Assembly (NCBI GenBank): GCA_964204605.1
Contig: OZ123195.1
Coordinates: 310,001 to 374,000, forward strand
DNA: 64,000 bases
Source: UBA961 sp014191195
Lineage (GTDB): Bacteria; Bacteroidota; Ignavibacteria; Kapaibacteriales; UBA961
Direction of reading: 5' to 3'
Every line of letters starts with the position of its first letter. Positions within the stretch are counted from its first letter, which is position 1. Of this stretch, positions 1 through 8,459 are shown piece by piece. The notes under the pieces are model-generated. The model was not told where the DNA came from and searched no databases. It saw only the letters and a list, made by a program, of their open reading frames with translations. A program made the translations under genes and the position numbers.

Positions 1-1995
1 AAAATAGCAGAAAACTCCACCTTCTGGGGCTATATCAGAATCACTATTATACGATGGAGCGCCAATAAATATATCATTGTATGTATCAGCATTTATATCT
101 GCAGAGGCAATAGTAGCACCAAATCTGCATCCAGAATTAGGGCCATAAGAAGTCCATAAAATAGAATCTGGGCCAATTGGATTGCCTGAAAAAAGCATCA
201 CCATACCAACATTACCATTACTATTTGATGCACCAGGAGCACCAACCAGAATATCAGAAAAACCATCATTATTGATATCTCCGGCACTTGCTACGCTTGC
301 GCCAAGATTCGCTGCACTTTGATTTGATTCATATTGCCAAAAAGGAGAAGATGAGCTAATACCTTGGGCACTACCCAAGAAAATCATCAGTTTCCCTTCG
401 GCATTTTGTCCATTAGAATAACCTGGGGCTCCAACAAGAATATCAGAATACCCATCGCCATTAATATCACCTGCACTAGCTACAGATGCACCCATTCTGG
501 CATTCATAGAATTGCTTTCATATATCCATGAAGGGGTAGAGCTAAAACCTGATGCACTACCAAGATAGACTTGTATTCGCCCTTCGGATTGCTCACCGTT
601 TTCATAATCAGGAGACCCCGCAATCATATCATCATAACCGTCGCCGTTGATATCGCCTGCAGGGGCTAATGAAGCACCTAATTGCGCTAATGGAATATCA
701 GTTTCTAAAACCTTATCTGATGAACTTAAAGAAGAGCTTATTCCATAATAAATGGAAACTTGACCTTCTTCTCTGAGATCATCATCATAGTATGGAGCTC
801 CAATGCCAAAATCAGACTTTGTATCAAAATTAATATCACCTAGTCCAGAAACTGAAGTACCAAATTGAGCATCTGCTTGATTGCCTTCTGATGTCCACCC
901 AGCATTTTGGCTAATTGACACTGTATTTCCGAAATAGAGATATGCTTTTCCTTCATCTAATTGTCCATTATCATAGAGTGGCGCGCCAATAATGAAATCT
1001 GCATTGCCATCATTATTTACATCACCAGCACAGGCAACACTTTGGCCATATCGTGCATTGGCTTGATTGCTTTCATTTGTCCAAGCCGGATTAGTACTTA
1101 AACCATTAGATGTTCCATAAAAACAATATGCTCTACCTTCACTTTGTTCTCCATTTGAATAAAATGGAGCACCAATAAGAACATCATTAAAACCGTCGCC
1201 ATTCAGATCACTACATAAGGTAACAGAAGTTCCACATTCTGCATTAGCTTGATTAGATTCAAATTGCCATGCAGCATTTGTGGAAAGTCCATTTGTAGAT
1301 GAAAAATACACTCTAACGCAACCCTCATTTATATGCCCATTGTCATAAAAGGGGATTCCAATAAGTAAATCTGATTTTGAATCTCCATTAATGTCCATAC
1401 CACCTGAAATAGAAATACCCATTCTTGCATCAATCTGATTACTTTCTACCATCCATGGTGAAGTATTTGCAAGAGATCCATTTCCACCAAAATAAACAAA
1501 AACAGCTCCTTCATCTAATGATCCATTATCATAATAAGGGGCAGAGATTGCGATGTCTAAAGTATCATCATTATTGGCTTTTCCTGCAGAACTTATGGCA
1601 TATCCAAACCGCGCATTTGCTTGATTTGATTCTTTCATTATAGCTGGAGTACTAATGATTCCAGAAGAACTTCCTAAATATAAGAATGCTGCACCTTCAT
1701 CTAATTGGCCATTATCATAACGAGGTGCACCAACCATGATATCATCATAACCATCTTTATTGATATCTCCAATTCCTGCAACAGAAAATCCAAACTCGGA
1801 ATTAGCTTGTCCTGAAGATAGAACAATTTGAGGTTGTTTTTCTGGTCCATTTACTGATCCTAAAAAAACAAAAACTGCTCCTTCATCTGTTTTTGCAATA
1901 TCATATTTTGGCATACCTGCTGCAAAGTCACCGATATCATCACCATTTATATCGCCTAAAGGAGTTAAAACATAACCAAAGAAAGCTTCAAATTG
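1..1995 (-). repeat. tandem FG-GAP coding repeats, period about 186 bp
   Basis: The DNA repeats imperfectly about every 186 bp, most visibly the stretch encoding YDNGxxxEG (plus-strand copies near 60, 240, 430, 615, 790, 975, 1160, 1345, 1540, 1725 and 1910). Copies have diverged at third positions, so they look old and under protein-level selection. They are not a recent DNA amplification and not a CRISPR array. Confidence 0.75.
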
Positions 1996-2718
1996 ATTAC
2001 CATCCATACTCCAATCTGGTGTAGCTGATAATGGATCTATCGTTATAGGATATACTGCTTGTTTATCATCAATATGCAAAGCAATAGTGTTATTGTGCAA
2101 AGAAAATGATGCATCTAGTAATGTATTGTTGGCATCCCATACTTTTAAATCTTTATAGGTGATAACGATTTCAGAACTATGTTTATCTATGAAGGCAATA
2201 CCATCATTATTCATTAATAAAGGCTTTAATTCATCACTTTGTGTTTTAAGCTCAACAGTTAATGTTGAATCTCCCATTGGTTGAGAATGCACAATAAAGT
2301 TTTGTCTTAAACCTTGTTTTGAATTTATATATTCGATAGTAAAATGTTCATTGCTGATATTCATCAAAGAGTCATTGATATTTACATGTGGATTATCAGA
2401 GATCTTAAGGCTAATAGCACCTTTATGAATGCTTTGTAATTCTATGGTGTTTTTCCAAGTATTCTTGTCTAAACTTTGCAATGAAAATGAATAATCACAA
2501 AATTCAATTGCTACATGTTGAGTAGGATTCTTAGAAGTATAGGTATAAGAACTGGATTCGATTCCAAATTCAGAATGATTGTTTTGGCTACATACAATGG
2601 ATTTTTTTGATACAGTATCCATCAAATAACAAAAATCTATATCTAAAAAAGTTAAAGCTGAAACAGCGATAATGAGAGATAAAAACAATCCCTTATAAAC
2701 AGTGCCTTTAAAGCCCAT
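1..2718 (-). CDS. FG-GAP repeat (integrin alpha-like beta-propeller) surface protein, partial at 3' end
   Basis: Read on the minus strand from an ATG at 2718, this frame stays open for 906 codons to the window edge; the stop lies outside. Residues 8-25 are hydrophobic (GLFLSLIIAVSALTF) and look like a signal peptide or membrane anchor. A non-repetitive domain follows to about residue 225 and ends in YPITIDPL, as often seen just before FG-GAP propellers. From there about eleven units of roughly 62 residues repeat the pattern GDINGDGYxDI, GAPxYDNGxxxEG, with W and E-S-N-Q-A-N-A between them. The D-x-N-x-D-G loops are the Ca-binding loops of FG-GAP/integrin blades. More than seven units suggests more than one propeller. 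The role is probably cell-surface adhesion or recognition (inference). Any C-terminal sorting domain would be beyond the edge. It lies 66 bp downstream of the glycosylase gene on the same strand. Confidence 0.85.
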   Translation of the reverse strand, partial: MGFKGTVYKGLFLSLIIAVSALTFLDIDFCYLMDTVSKKSIVCSQNNHSEFGIESSSYTYTSKNPTQHVAIEFCDYSFSLQSLDKNTWKNTIELQSIHKGAISLKISDNPHVNINDSLMNISNEHFTIEYINSKQGLRQNFIVHSQPMGDSTLTVELKTQSDELKPLLMNNDGIAFIDKHSSEIVITYKDLKVWDANNTLLDASFSLHNNTIALHIDDKQAVYPITIDPLSATPDWSMDGNQFEAFFGYVLTPLGDINGDDIGDFAAGMPKYDIAKTDEGAVFVFLGSVNGPEKQPQIVLSSGQANSEFGFSVAGIGDINKDGYDDIMVGAPRYDNGQLDEGAAFLYLGSSSGIISTPAIMKESNQANARFGYAISSAGKANNDDTLDIAISAPYYDNGSLDEGAVFVYFGGNGSLANTSPWMVESNQIDARMGISISGGMDINGDSKSDLLIGIPFYDNGHINEGCVRVYFSSTNGLSTNAAWQFESNQANAECGTSVTLCSDLNGDGFNDVLIGAPFYSNGEQSEGRAYCFYGTSNGLSTNPAWTNESNQANARYGQSVACAGDVNNDGNADFIIGAPLYDNGQLDEGKAYLYFGNTVSISQNAGWTSEGNQADAQFGTSVSGLGDINFDTKSDFGIGAPYYDDDLREEGQVSIYYGISSSLSSSDKVLETDIPLAQLGASLAPAGDINGDGYDDMIAGSPDYENGEQSEGRIQVYLGSASGFSSTPSWIYESNSMNARMGASVASAGDINGDGYSDILVGAPGYSNGQNAEGKLMIFLGSAQGISSSSPFWQYESNQSAANLGASVASAGDINNDGFSDILVGAPGASNSNGNVGMVMLFSGNPIGPDSILWTSYGPNSGCRFGATIASADINADTYNDIFIGAPSYNSDSDIAPEGGVFCYF

Positions 2719-2784
2719 TTGTAGAGTCTCCGCATGAAAATGATAAATACTAAGAATAATGCTACTCTTCAATGCAAAATTACC

Positions 2785-3417
2785 TTATTTCAAGATAATA
2801 CCTGTCTCTATACTCCAAAATAATAAGTCCATCTCTTCCATTTGAATATGAATCTGTGAACAATAAAGCAACCATAATTGTTCGATGTGAACATAATGCT
2901 TCGAACTTTTAATAATTGTTCCTTGCTCAATCACATTACATTCTGCTAGATGCTTAAGGATATGTCTATCTAATATTGTTGGACCAAATATTCCGATATT
3001 TCTCATAAAATGAGCAGATTCTTTTAATCCAAAACCTTTAATACGTGAACATAACATGTCTCGTAAGTCAAATGGAAAGTCTTTATAAGTATCAATTATT
3101 GACTCTATTTCAGAAAAGTGATTTCTAAGTGACTGTAAATTCTTGCTTTTCTGATTATGAAATCGAATATAATGCTCAGGATTTCCTAAAATTGATACTG
3201 TATTACATCCAGTAAGAAAAAAATCTTCTTTTTTTAGAATTGAACACACAATATCAGCATGAATTGCTTTGGATTGAGGTGTTAAAATGCAATAACATGC
3301 TTCATAAAACCATTCGCTTTTTTCAATCTTTTTAAAATCAGATAATCTCTTTTGTATTGCAGATAATCGCTCTGAATATAACTGCTTATAATATGCAGGA
3401 AATTCCATGTTGTTCAT
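2785..3417 (-). CDS. ogg: Ogg2-family 8-oxoguanine DNA glycosylase/AP lyase
   Basis: The 210-residue protein has the helix-hairpin-helix signature of the Ogg2 family (Methanocaldococcus/Sulfolobus Ogg): IKGFGLKESAHFMRN at 126-140 followed by ILDRHI at 148-153. By family knowledge K132 is the Schiff-base lysine and D150 the catalytic aspartate, 18 residues apart as expected. The protein ends in lysine, and in Ogg2 enzymes a C-terminal lysine is reported to contact the base and separate 8-oxoG from G. It would remove 8-oxoguanine in base-excision repair in the cytoplasm. Length fits the family (about 205-215). It is divergent from polA across about 115 bp that contain a short palindrome, ATGAAA-N4-TTTCAT at 3480-3495. 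Start could be M1 or M4. Confidence 0.85.
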   Translation of the reverse strand: MNNMEFPAYYKQLYSERLSAIQKRLSDFKKIEKSEWFYEACYCILTPQSKAIHADIVCSILKKEDFFLTGCNTVSILGNPEHYIRFHNQKSKNLQSLRNHFSEIESIIDTYKDFPFDLRDMLCSRIKGFGLKESAHFMRNIGIFGPTILDRHILKHLAECNVIEQGTIIKSSKHYVHIEQLWLLYCSQIHIQMEEMDLLFWSIETGIILK

Positions 3418-3532
3418 ATCGATAAAACACTATTAATATTGTGTGTAAGCTATCATTTCTGTTTTGATTCGTAATTTGCATGAAACATATTTCATAAGCT
3501 AAAGAAACATTACTATTTGGATTATTTTTATT

Positions 3533-6355
3533 ATGTCAACAGCAATTTTTATTGATTCTATGGGTATTGTTTTTAGGGCTTATCATGCCATGTCTAAAAG
3601 TGGCTTTAAAGCTCCAAATGGTGAACCCACAGGTGCTGTATTCGGTTTTATTAATATTATTACTGCTTTATTAGAAAAAGAAAATCCTACATATATAGCT
3701 GCTGTTTTTGATACATCTGCGCCTACTTTTAGGCATGAAAAATATGAATTATACAAGGCCAATCGACAAGAATTCCCAGAAGAATTAATTCCTCAAATGC
3801 CAAGAATCAAAGAATTTTTACAAGCGATTGGCATCCCAATTTTAGAATTGCCTGGATTTGAAGCTGATGATATTATTGGAACACTTGCTCATCATGCATC
3901 ACAAAAAGGTTATGAAGTACGATGTTTAACATCTGACAAAGACTATTTTCAATTGGTAAATGATCATGTCAAAATAATGCGTCCAGGAAAAGATAGCAGT
4001 GAATATGACATTTATGGCAAGCAAGAAGTAAAAGACAAAATGGGTGTCTATCCACATCAAATAATCGATTTCCTTGCTTTAATTGGGGATGCTTCGGATA
4101 ATATTCCAGGTGTAAAAGGTATTGGAGAAAAAACTGCGCAACCGCTTATTGAAGCATATGGATCTGTAGAAGGAATCTATGAAAATTTACATGCTATCAC
4201 CCGAGATACTGTCCGTAATAAATTGGCTGATGGTCGTGATTTGGCATTTTTATCCAAAGAACTAGTAACAATTCATACAGAAGTTCCTTTACCTACTCAT
4301 TTAGAAGACTGCAAACCTATCATGGCCGATGCTGTAAAAGTTGATCAATTATTATCATTGCTCAATTTTAATACACTGAGAAGAAAATGGGCAATGAAAA
4401 CCTCCGGTACTGTAAATGCTCATTCAATTGATAGAATGCAAGAACTAGCTCCAGCACTTTTTGATACCGTTAAGAATAGGAAGCATGATTATGTATTGGT
4501 AAAAGACACATTTTCTTTACAATTAATGATTCATGAAATTAAGAATGCACCTTCTATTTGTTTCGATTTAGAAACTACATCTTTAGATACAATGAATTGT
4601 TCTATTGTTGGTTTTGCTTTAAGTTCAAAAGTATCAAAAGCATTTTTTGTGCTTACTAAAGATGAAGACATGAACAGTGAAAACAATACTTTTTCTGAAT
4701 CTTTATTTGATGAACCCAAAGATTCTTATAATTATCAGCATATTCATGATCAAACTTCTTTAACAGCAATAGAAGTTGCCGAAGCATTAAAACCAATATT
4801 AGAAGATCCTTCGAAAAAGAAGATTGCGCAAAACGGCAAATTTGACGCTTTAATTTTAAAAAGATATGGTGTGAAAGTACATCCTTTGTCTTTCGACCCA
4901 ATGTTAGCAAGTTATGTCTTGAATCCAGACAATCTTCATGGAATGAATGCTTTATCTAAACAATGGTTGGGTTATGAATCAATACCAATAACTGCATTGA
5001 TTGGAGATAAAAAGAATGGATCTATGAGGGATGTAGAACCATTGAAATTAACCGAATATGCTGCAGAAGACGCTGATATTACTCTTGAATTAGCCCATAA
5101 ACTAGAACAAAAATTAGATGAACAAGGCCTTTTAGATTTTGCTATTAATGTAGAATTCCCTTTAAGTGAAGTATTAGTAGATATGGAATTCAATGGAATT
5201 GCAATTGATACAAAAGGATTAGCAGATATTTCTTTACATATCAAAACAGAAGTACAAATCTTAAAAGAGAAGATTTATCATGAAGCTGGTATTTCTGATT
5301 TTAATATTGATTCTCCTAAACAAGTAGGAGAAATTTTATTTGACAAATTACAGCTACCCAAACCTAAAAAGATAAAAAATGGGTATAGCACTGATGTAAA
5401 TGTGTTAACTGAATTATCTGAATCATATCCAATTGCTGGCTATATTCTTGAACACCGTCAATTGCAAAAATTACAAAATACATATGTTGAATCTCTACCA
5501 CGAATGGTTAATTCCAGAACAGGAAGAATTCATACAACGTTTAATCAAACAATTGCAGGAACTGGAAGATTATCATCAGTAGAGCCCAATCTTCAAAATA
5601 TACCAATTAGATCTGCCTTAGGACGCTCTATCAGAAAAGCATTTGTACCTGCAAAAGGTAATTCTATGTTGTCTGCAGATTATTCTCAAGTGGAGTTAAG
5701 GGTTATGGCTCATGTATCAGGAGATGAAACCCTTATTCATGCTTTTCAACAGGGATTAGATATTCATTCAGCCACCGCTGCAGCACTATTTAATATAGCA
5801 TTGCATGATGTTCAAAGTGATAAAAGAAGAATTGCTAAAACTGTCAATTTTGGCATTATGTATGGGCAGGGAAGTTTTGGATTAGCAAGACAACTGGGTA
5901 TTTCTAGGCATGAATCTAAACAGATTATTGAGCAATATTTTGAACGCTATCCAAAAATAAAAGCATATATGGATCAAACAATTCTGCATGCAAAAACTAA
6001 AGGATATGTTGAAACTTTAATGGGAAGAAGACGATATTTCCCTTTAATAGAAAGCAATAATCATAATATTCGCCAAGGTGCAGAAAGAGCAGCTATTAAT
6101 ATGCCTATTCAAGGTGCTGCTGCAGATATGATGAAATTAGCAATGATTGCAATTCATAAAGAAATGAAAAAACAACATTTTTCCTCTTTAATGATGCTGC
6201 AAATTCATGATGAATTACTTTTTGATGTTGTACCTGGCGAAGAAGAAGATTTAAAAAATCTGGTAAAACATATTATGGAACATGCTATGTCTTTAGGAAA
6301 TGTACCAATATTAGTAGAAACAGGTTTTGGATCAAATTGGGAAGAGGCTCATTAA
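3533..6355 (+). CDS. polA: DNA polymerase I
   Basis: The 940-residue protein is full length and has all three activities. The 5'-3' nuclease domain (1 to about 290) carries FEADDIIGTLA and LIGDASDNIPGVKGIG. The proofreading exonuclease domain (about 320-530) keeps its acidic residues: DLETTSLD near 345, QNGKFDALIL, and YAAEDADITLE. The polymerase domain has motif A DYSQVELR (about 717), motif B RRIAKTVNFGIMYGQ (about 764) and motif C QIHDELLFD (about 889). The Phe in KTVNFG is the residue of Taq/E. coli Pol I linked to dNTP over ddNTP choice. Proofreading should be functional, unlike in Taq. It removes Okazaki primers and fills repair gaps. There is no clear Shine-Dalgarno; the start is chosen because MSTAIFIDSMGIVFRAYHAM matches the family N-terminus. 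Its stop overlaps that of the convergent gene. Confidence 0.97.
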   Translation: MSTAIFIDSMGIVFRAYHAMSKSGFKAPNGEPTGAVFGFINIITALLEKENPTYIAAVFDTSAPTFRHEKYELYKANRQEFPEELIPQMPRIKEFLQAIGIPILELPGFEADDIIGTLAHHASQKGYEVRCLTSDKDYFQLVNDHVKIMRPGKDSSEYDIYGKQEVKDKMGVYPHQIIDFLALIGDASDNIPGVKGIGEKTAQPLIEAYGSVEGIYENLHAITRDTVRNKLADGRDLAFLSKELVTIHTEVPLPTHLEDCKPIMADAVKVDQLLSLLNFNTLRRKWAMKTSGTVNAHSIDRMQELAPALFDTVKNRKHDYVLVKDTFSLQLMIHEIKNAPSICFDLETTSLDTMNCSIVGFALSSKVSKAFFVLTKDEDMNSENNTFSESLFDEPKDSYNYQHIHDQTSLTAIEVAEALKPILEDPSKKKIAQNGKFDALILKRYGVKVHPLSFDPMLASYVLNPDNLHGMNALSKQWLGYESIPITALIGDKKNGSMRDVEPLKLTEYAAEDADITLELAHKLEQKLDEQGLLDFAINVEFPLSEVLVDMEFNGIAIDTKGLADISLHIKTEVQILKEKIYHEAGISDFNIDSPKQVGEILFDKLQLPKPKKIKNGYSTDVNVLTELSESYPIAGYILEHRQLQKLQNTYVESLPRMVNSRTGRIHTTFNQTIAGTGRLSSVEPNLQNIPIRSALGRSIRKAFVPAKGNSMLSADYSQVELRVMAHVSGDETLIHAFQQGLDIHSATAAALFNIALHDVQSDKRRIAKTVNFGIMYGQGSFGLARQLGISRHESKQIIEQYFERYPKIKAYMDQTILHAKTKGYVETLMGRRRYFPLIESNNHNIRQGAERAAINMPIQGAAADMMKLAMIAIHKEMKKQHFSSLMMLQIHDELLFDVVPGEEEDLKNLVKHIMEHAMSLGNVPILVETGFGSNWEEAH

Positions 6356-7221
6356 AGTCTTATTCCATACCAAACTACTGTTGGCAAAATTCTGATACAA
6401 GGCATAGGAAGTTTTATCATTTGAAGAGTTGTTTTAACCATGTTAGCAAAATCTGAATCTCCTGGCAATGCCTCTACATTTAAGTCTAAAGAAAGCCATA
6501 ATTCATGATTACCTGCCCCTGCTCTATCTATATTTTTCACGCTATGTCCAATCGCTAAAGCTAGATATGGTGTCCAAGAAGTTTGTAAATCTTTTGACAA
6601 TAAAGGATGTACATGTATACTTAGCCAATGATATGTACTTGTATAATCATTTAGTAGAGAATTATATGTATCAGCAGAATATTCCTTTGAGCGATTGAAA
6701 CTAAATTTTAATCTGAATATGTCTAAAGAAGGATAATATGTTTGCAAAACAGGTAAACCTGCACCGATTATATTGCCAATCATATCTCCGCGACTAAAAC
6801 CTAAATATGGTTCTCCTGTAGAAAATCCATCTTGAATTTCTACAATGGTTTGATGCAATAAAGAAATGCCACTACCCAATAATTGAGCTTCTTTTGGCTG
6901 CATTCCTACGCATGTATACGATTCTTTGATTATTCTTGAATATCCATAAGCAAATGACATATGGCCTGCCTTATCAGCATACAATGCATCATCTCTTTCC
7001 ATTGATAGGCTCATTATTGAAAAAGAGGATGGCCTGCTCCAATAATCTTTCTGTTGCTTTGCAAAAGATGCTGAGAGAATACCAGCATGTGCTAAGGAAA
7101 CTCCCCAAAAAGCATAATTACTTGATATGCTAGAATCATTATCGAATACTACTTTTGCTTGAAGCCCAGTAGAAGAGTTATGAATAATCAGACACAAAAT
7201 TACTATCAATAAAAAATTCAT
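6352..7221 (-). CDS. DUF2279-family envelope protein
   Basis: This 289-residue exported protein has a signal peptide (MNFLLIVILCLIIHNSSTGLQA). The segments DKAGHMSFAYGYSR (about 84-97) and EIQDGFS...GFSRGDMIGNIIGAGL (about 128-154) match the conserved core of DUF2279 (YfiM-like), predicted membrane-associated or periplasmic proteins of unknown function. After the core comes a beta-rich C-terminal part with alternating residues. The gene converges on polA: the two TAA stops overlap within the palindrome TTAA at 6352-6355, so no separate terminator fits between them. It is divergent from the ABC ATPase gene. The family match is fairly confident; the function is unknown. Confidence 0.7.
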   Translation of the reverse strand: MNFLLIVILCLIIHNSSTGLQAKVVFDNDSSISSNYAFWGVSLAHAGILSASFAKQQKDYWSRPSSFSIMSLSMERDDALYADKAGHMSFAYGYSRIIKESYTCVGMQPKEAQLLGSGISLLHQTIVEIQDGFSTGEPYLGFSRGDMIGNIIGAGLPVLQTYYPSLDIFRLKFSFNRSKEYSADTYNSLLNDYTSTYHWLSIHVHPLLSKDLQTSWTPYLALAIGHSVKNIDRAGAGNHELWLSLDLNVEALPGDSDFANMVKTTLQMIKLPMPCIRILPTVVWYGIRL

Positions 7222-7321
7222 ACTGTATGCTTATGAAGTCTATATAATGTGTACTTATTGAATGCGTATAAAATATCATTAATTTGGGAAAAATGACTGC
7301 AAACAATATATGACATAGCCA

Positions 7322-8299
7322 ATGATACATGTACAAAATTTAACAAAGGTATTCAAAAGTCATAAAAAAGAACCTGGAATTAAGGGGTCTATTACTTCAT
7401 TATTTAAAAGAACATATACTGAATATATAGCTGCTGATTCAATCTCTTTCGACATTCAAGAAGGAGAATTAGTTGGTATGTTGGGATCTAATGGAGCGGG
7501 CAAAACAACTACTCTAAAAATGCTTTCAGGATTATTGCATCCAACCCGTGGACATGCAGAAGTGATGGGTTATGTTCCGTGGAAAAGGGATAATGAATTT
7601 AGAAGAAATTTCTCTTTGGTTATGGGACAAAGAAGTCAACTTTGGTGGGATTTACCAGCAGCAGATTCTTATTTGCTTAATAAAGAAATGTATTCTATTG
7701 CTAATTTTGATTATGCTAGTCGATTGAAGTATTTATCCGAAACATTAGGAATAGCCGATAAATTAACAGTTCAAGTAAGAAAATTATCCTTAGGCGAAAG
7801 GATGAAATGCGAACTTATCGGAGCGCTGCTCCATTTTCCAAAAGTTGTATATCTGGATGAACCAACTATTGGATTAGATATAGTAGCACAGCATGCATTA
7901 AGAGAATTTATTTCAGATTTTAATAAAAATAATGCCACGACTATTATTCTAACTAGCCATTATATGGATGATATAAAGGCACTTTGTAAAAGGGTATTAC
8001 TTATTGATCAGGGTAAGCTAATATATGATGGTGAATTAAGTGGTCTTACTGATTCTTTTTCTGCAACTAAGATACTGCACATAACTTTTGAAGAAAATGT
8101 TGAGTATCAACAGTTAATGATATTAGGAACAATTATAGAACATAAAGATGATTATGCTACAATACAAGTTGCAAAAGAAGATTTATCTGCATGCGCTACA
8201 CATATTTTTACAAATTTTCAGGTTAGAGATATCACAATTGAAGATATTCCTGTTGACGAAATTATTAGGATGATTTTTTCAGGCAAAACAGGAATCTAA
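7322..8299 (+). CDS. ABC transporter ATP-binding protein (COG4586 type)
   Basis: The 325-residue ATPase has Walker A GSNGAGKTT (about 54-62), the variant signature LSLGERMKCEL (about 156-166), Walker B VVYLDEPTIGLD and the switch histidine in TSHYMDD. The stretch MGQRSQLWWDLPAADSY and the order of motifs match the COG4586 group, ATPases of ABC-2 type exporters of unknown substrate. That group is normally encoded with two about 265-residue permeases (COG4587, COG3694). Here no permease follows; the next gene encodes an exported Omp28-like protein. A short hydrophobic open frame lies immediately downstream (separate entry). Partner permeases may be elsewhere or lost. The ATPase itself looks intact. 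Confidence 0.85.
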   Translation: MIHVQNLTKVFKSHKKEPGIKGSITSLFKRTYTEYIAADSISFDIQEGELVGMLGSNGAGKTTTLKMLSGLLHPTRGHAEVMGYVPWKRDNEFRRNFSLVMGQRSQLWWDLPAADSYLLNKEMYSIANFDYASRLKYLSETLGIADKLTVQVRKLSLGERMKCELIGALLHFPKVVYLDEPTIGLDIVAQHALREFISDFNKNNATTIILTSHYMDDIKALCKRVLLIDQGKLIYDGELSGLTDSFSATKILHITFEENVEYQQLMILGTIIEHKDDYATIQVAKEDLSACATHIFTNFQVRDITIEDIPVDEIIRMIFSGKTGI

Positions 8300-8309
8300 T
8301 TATATGTGA

Positions 8310-8459
8310 GTATTATCTGCTCTTGAAAAAATAGGTTGGCTATGGCCTTCTCTTTGGCTATTTTACGCAACAATTTCTTCTCTGACTTATTTATCTTTTT
8401 TTGAAATCATAATATCTATTGGACTATATTTATGCTTCTTAAAACAAGGCTATTTATGA
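8310..8459 (+). pseudogene. possible remnant of an ABC-2 permease C-terminus
   Basis: Right after the ATPase stop there are 49 open codons without any ATG, GTG or TTG start, ending in TGA at 8457-8459. The translation is strongly hydrophobic: two likely membrane segments (PSLWLFYATISSLTYLSFF and EIIISIGLYLCFLKQGYL). The last segment followed by a short polar tail resembles the end of ABC-2 permeases. Given its place after an ATPase whose family is normally followed by permeases, it could be a decayed permease. It is short, A+T-rich and unmatched, so chance is a real alternative. Confidence 0.2.

Noticed and set aside
1..1995. Regular repeats taken for a CRISPR array
   Set aside because: The period is about 186 bp, copies are imperfect, and the frame encodes FG-GAP blades throughout.
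8304..8312. ATG TGA GTA read as recoded TGA or selenocysteine start of a permease
   Set aside because: TGA is used as a normal stop here (for example cysS and nadE), and no recoding element is seen.
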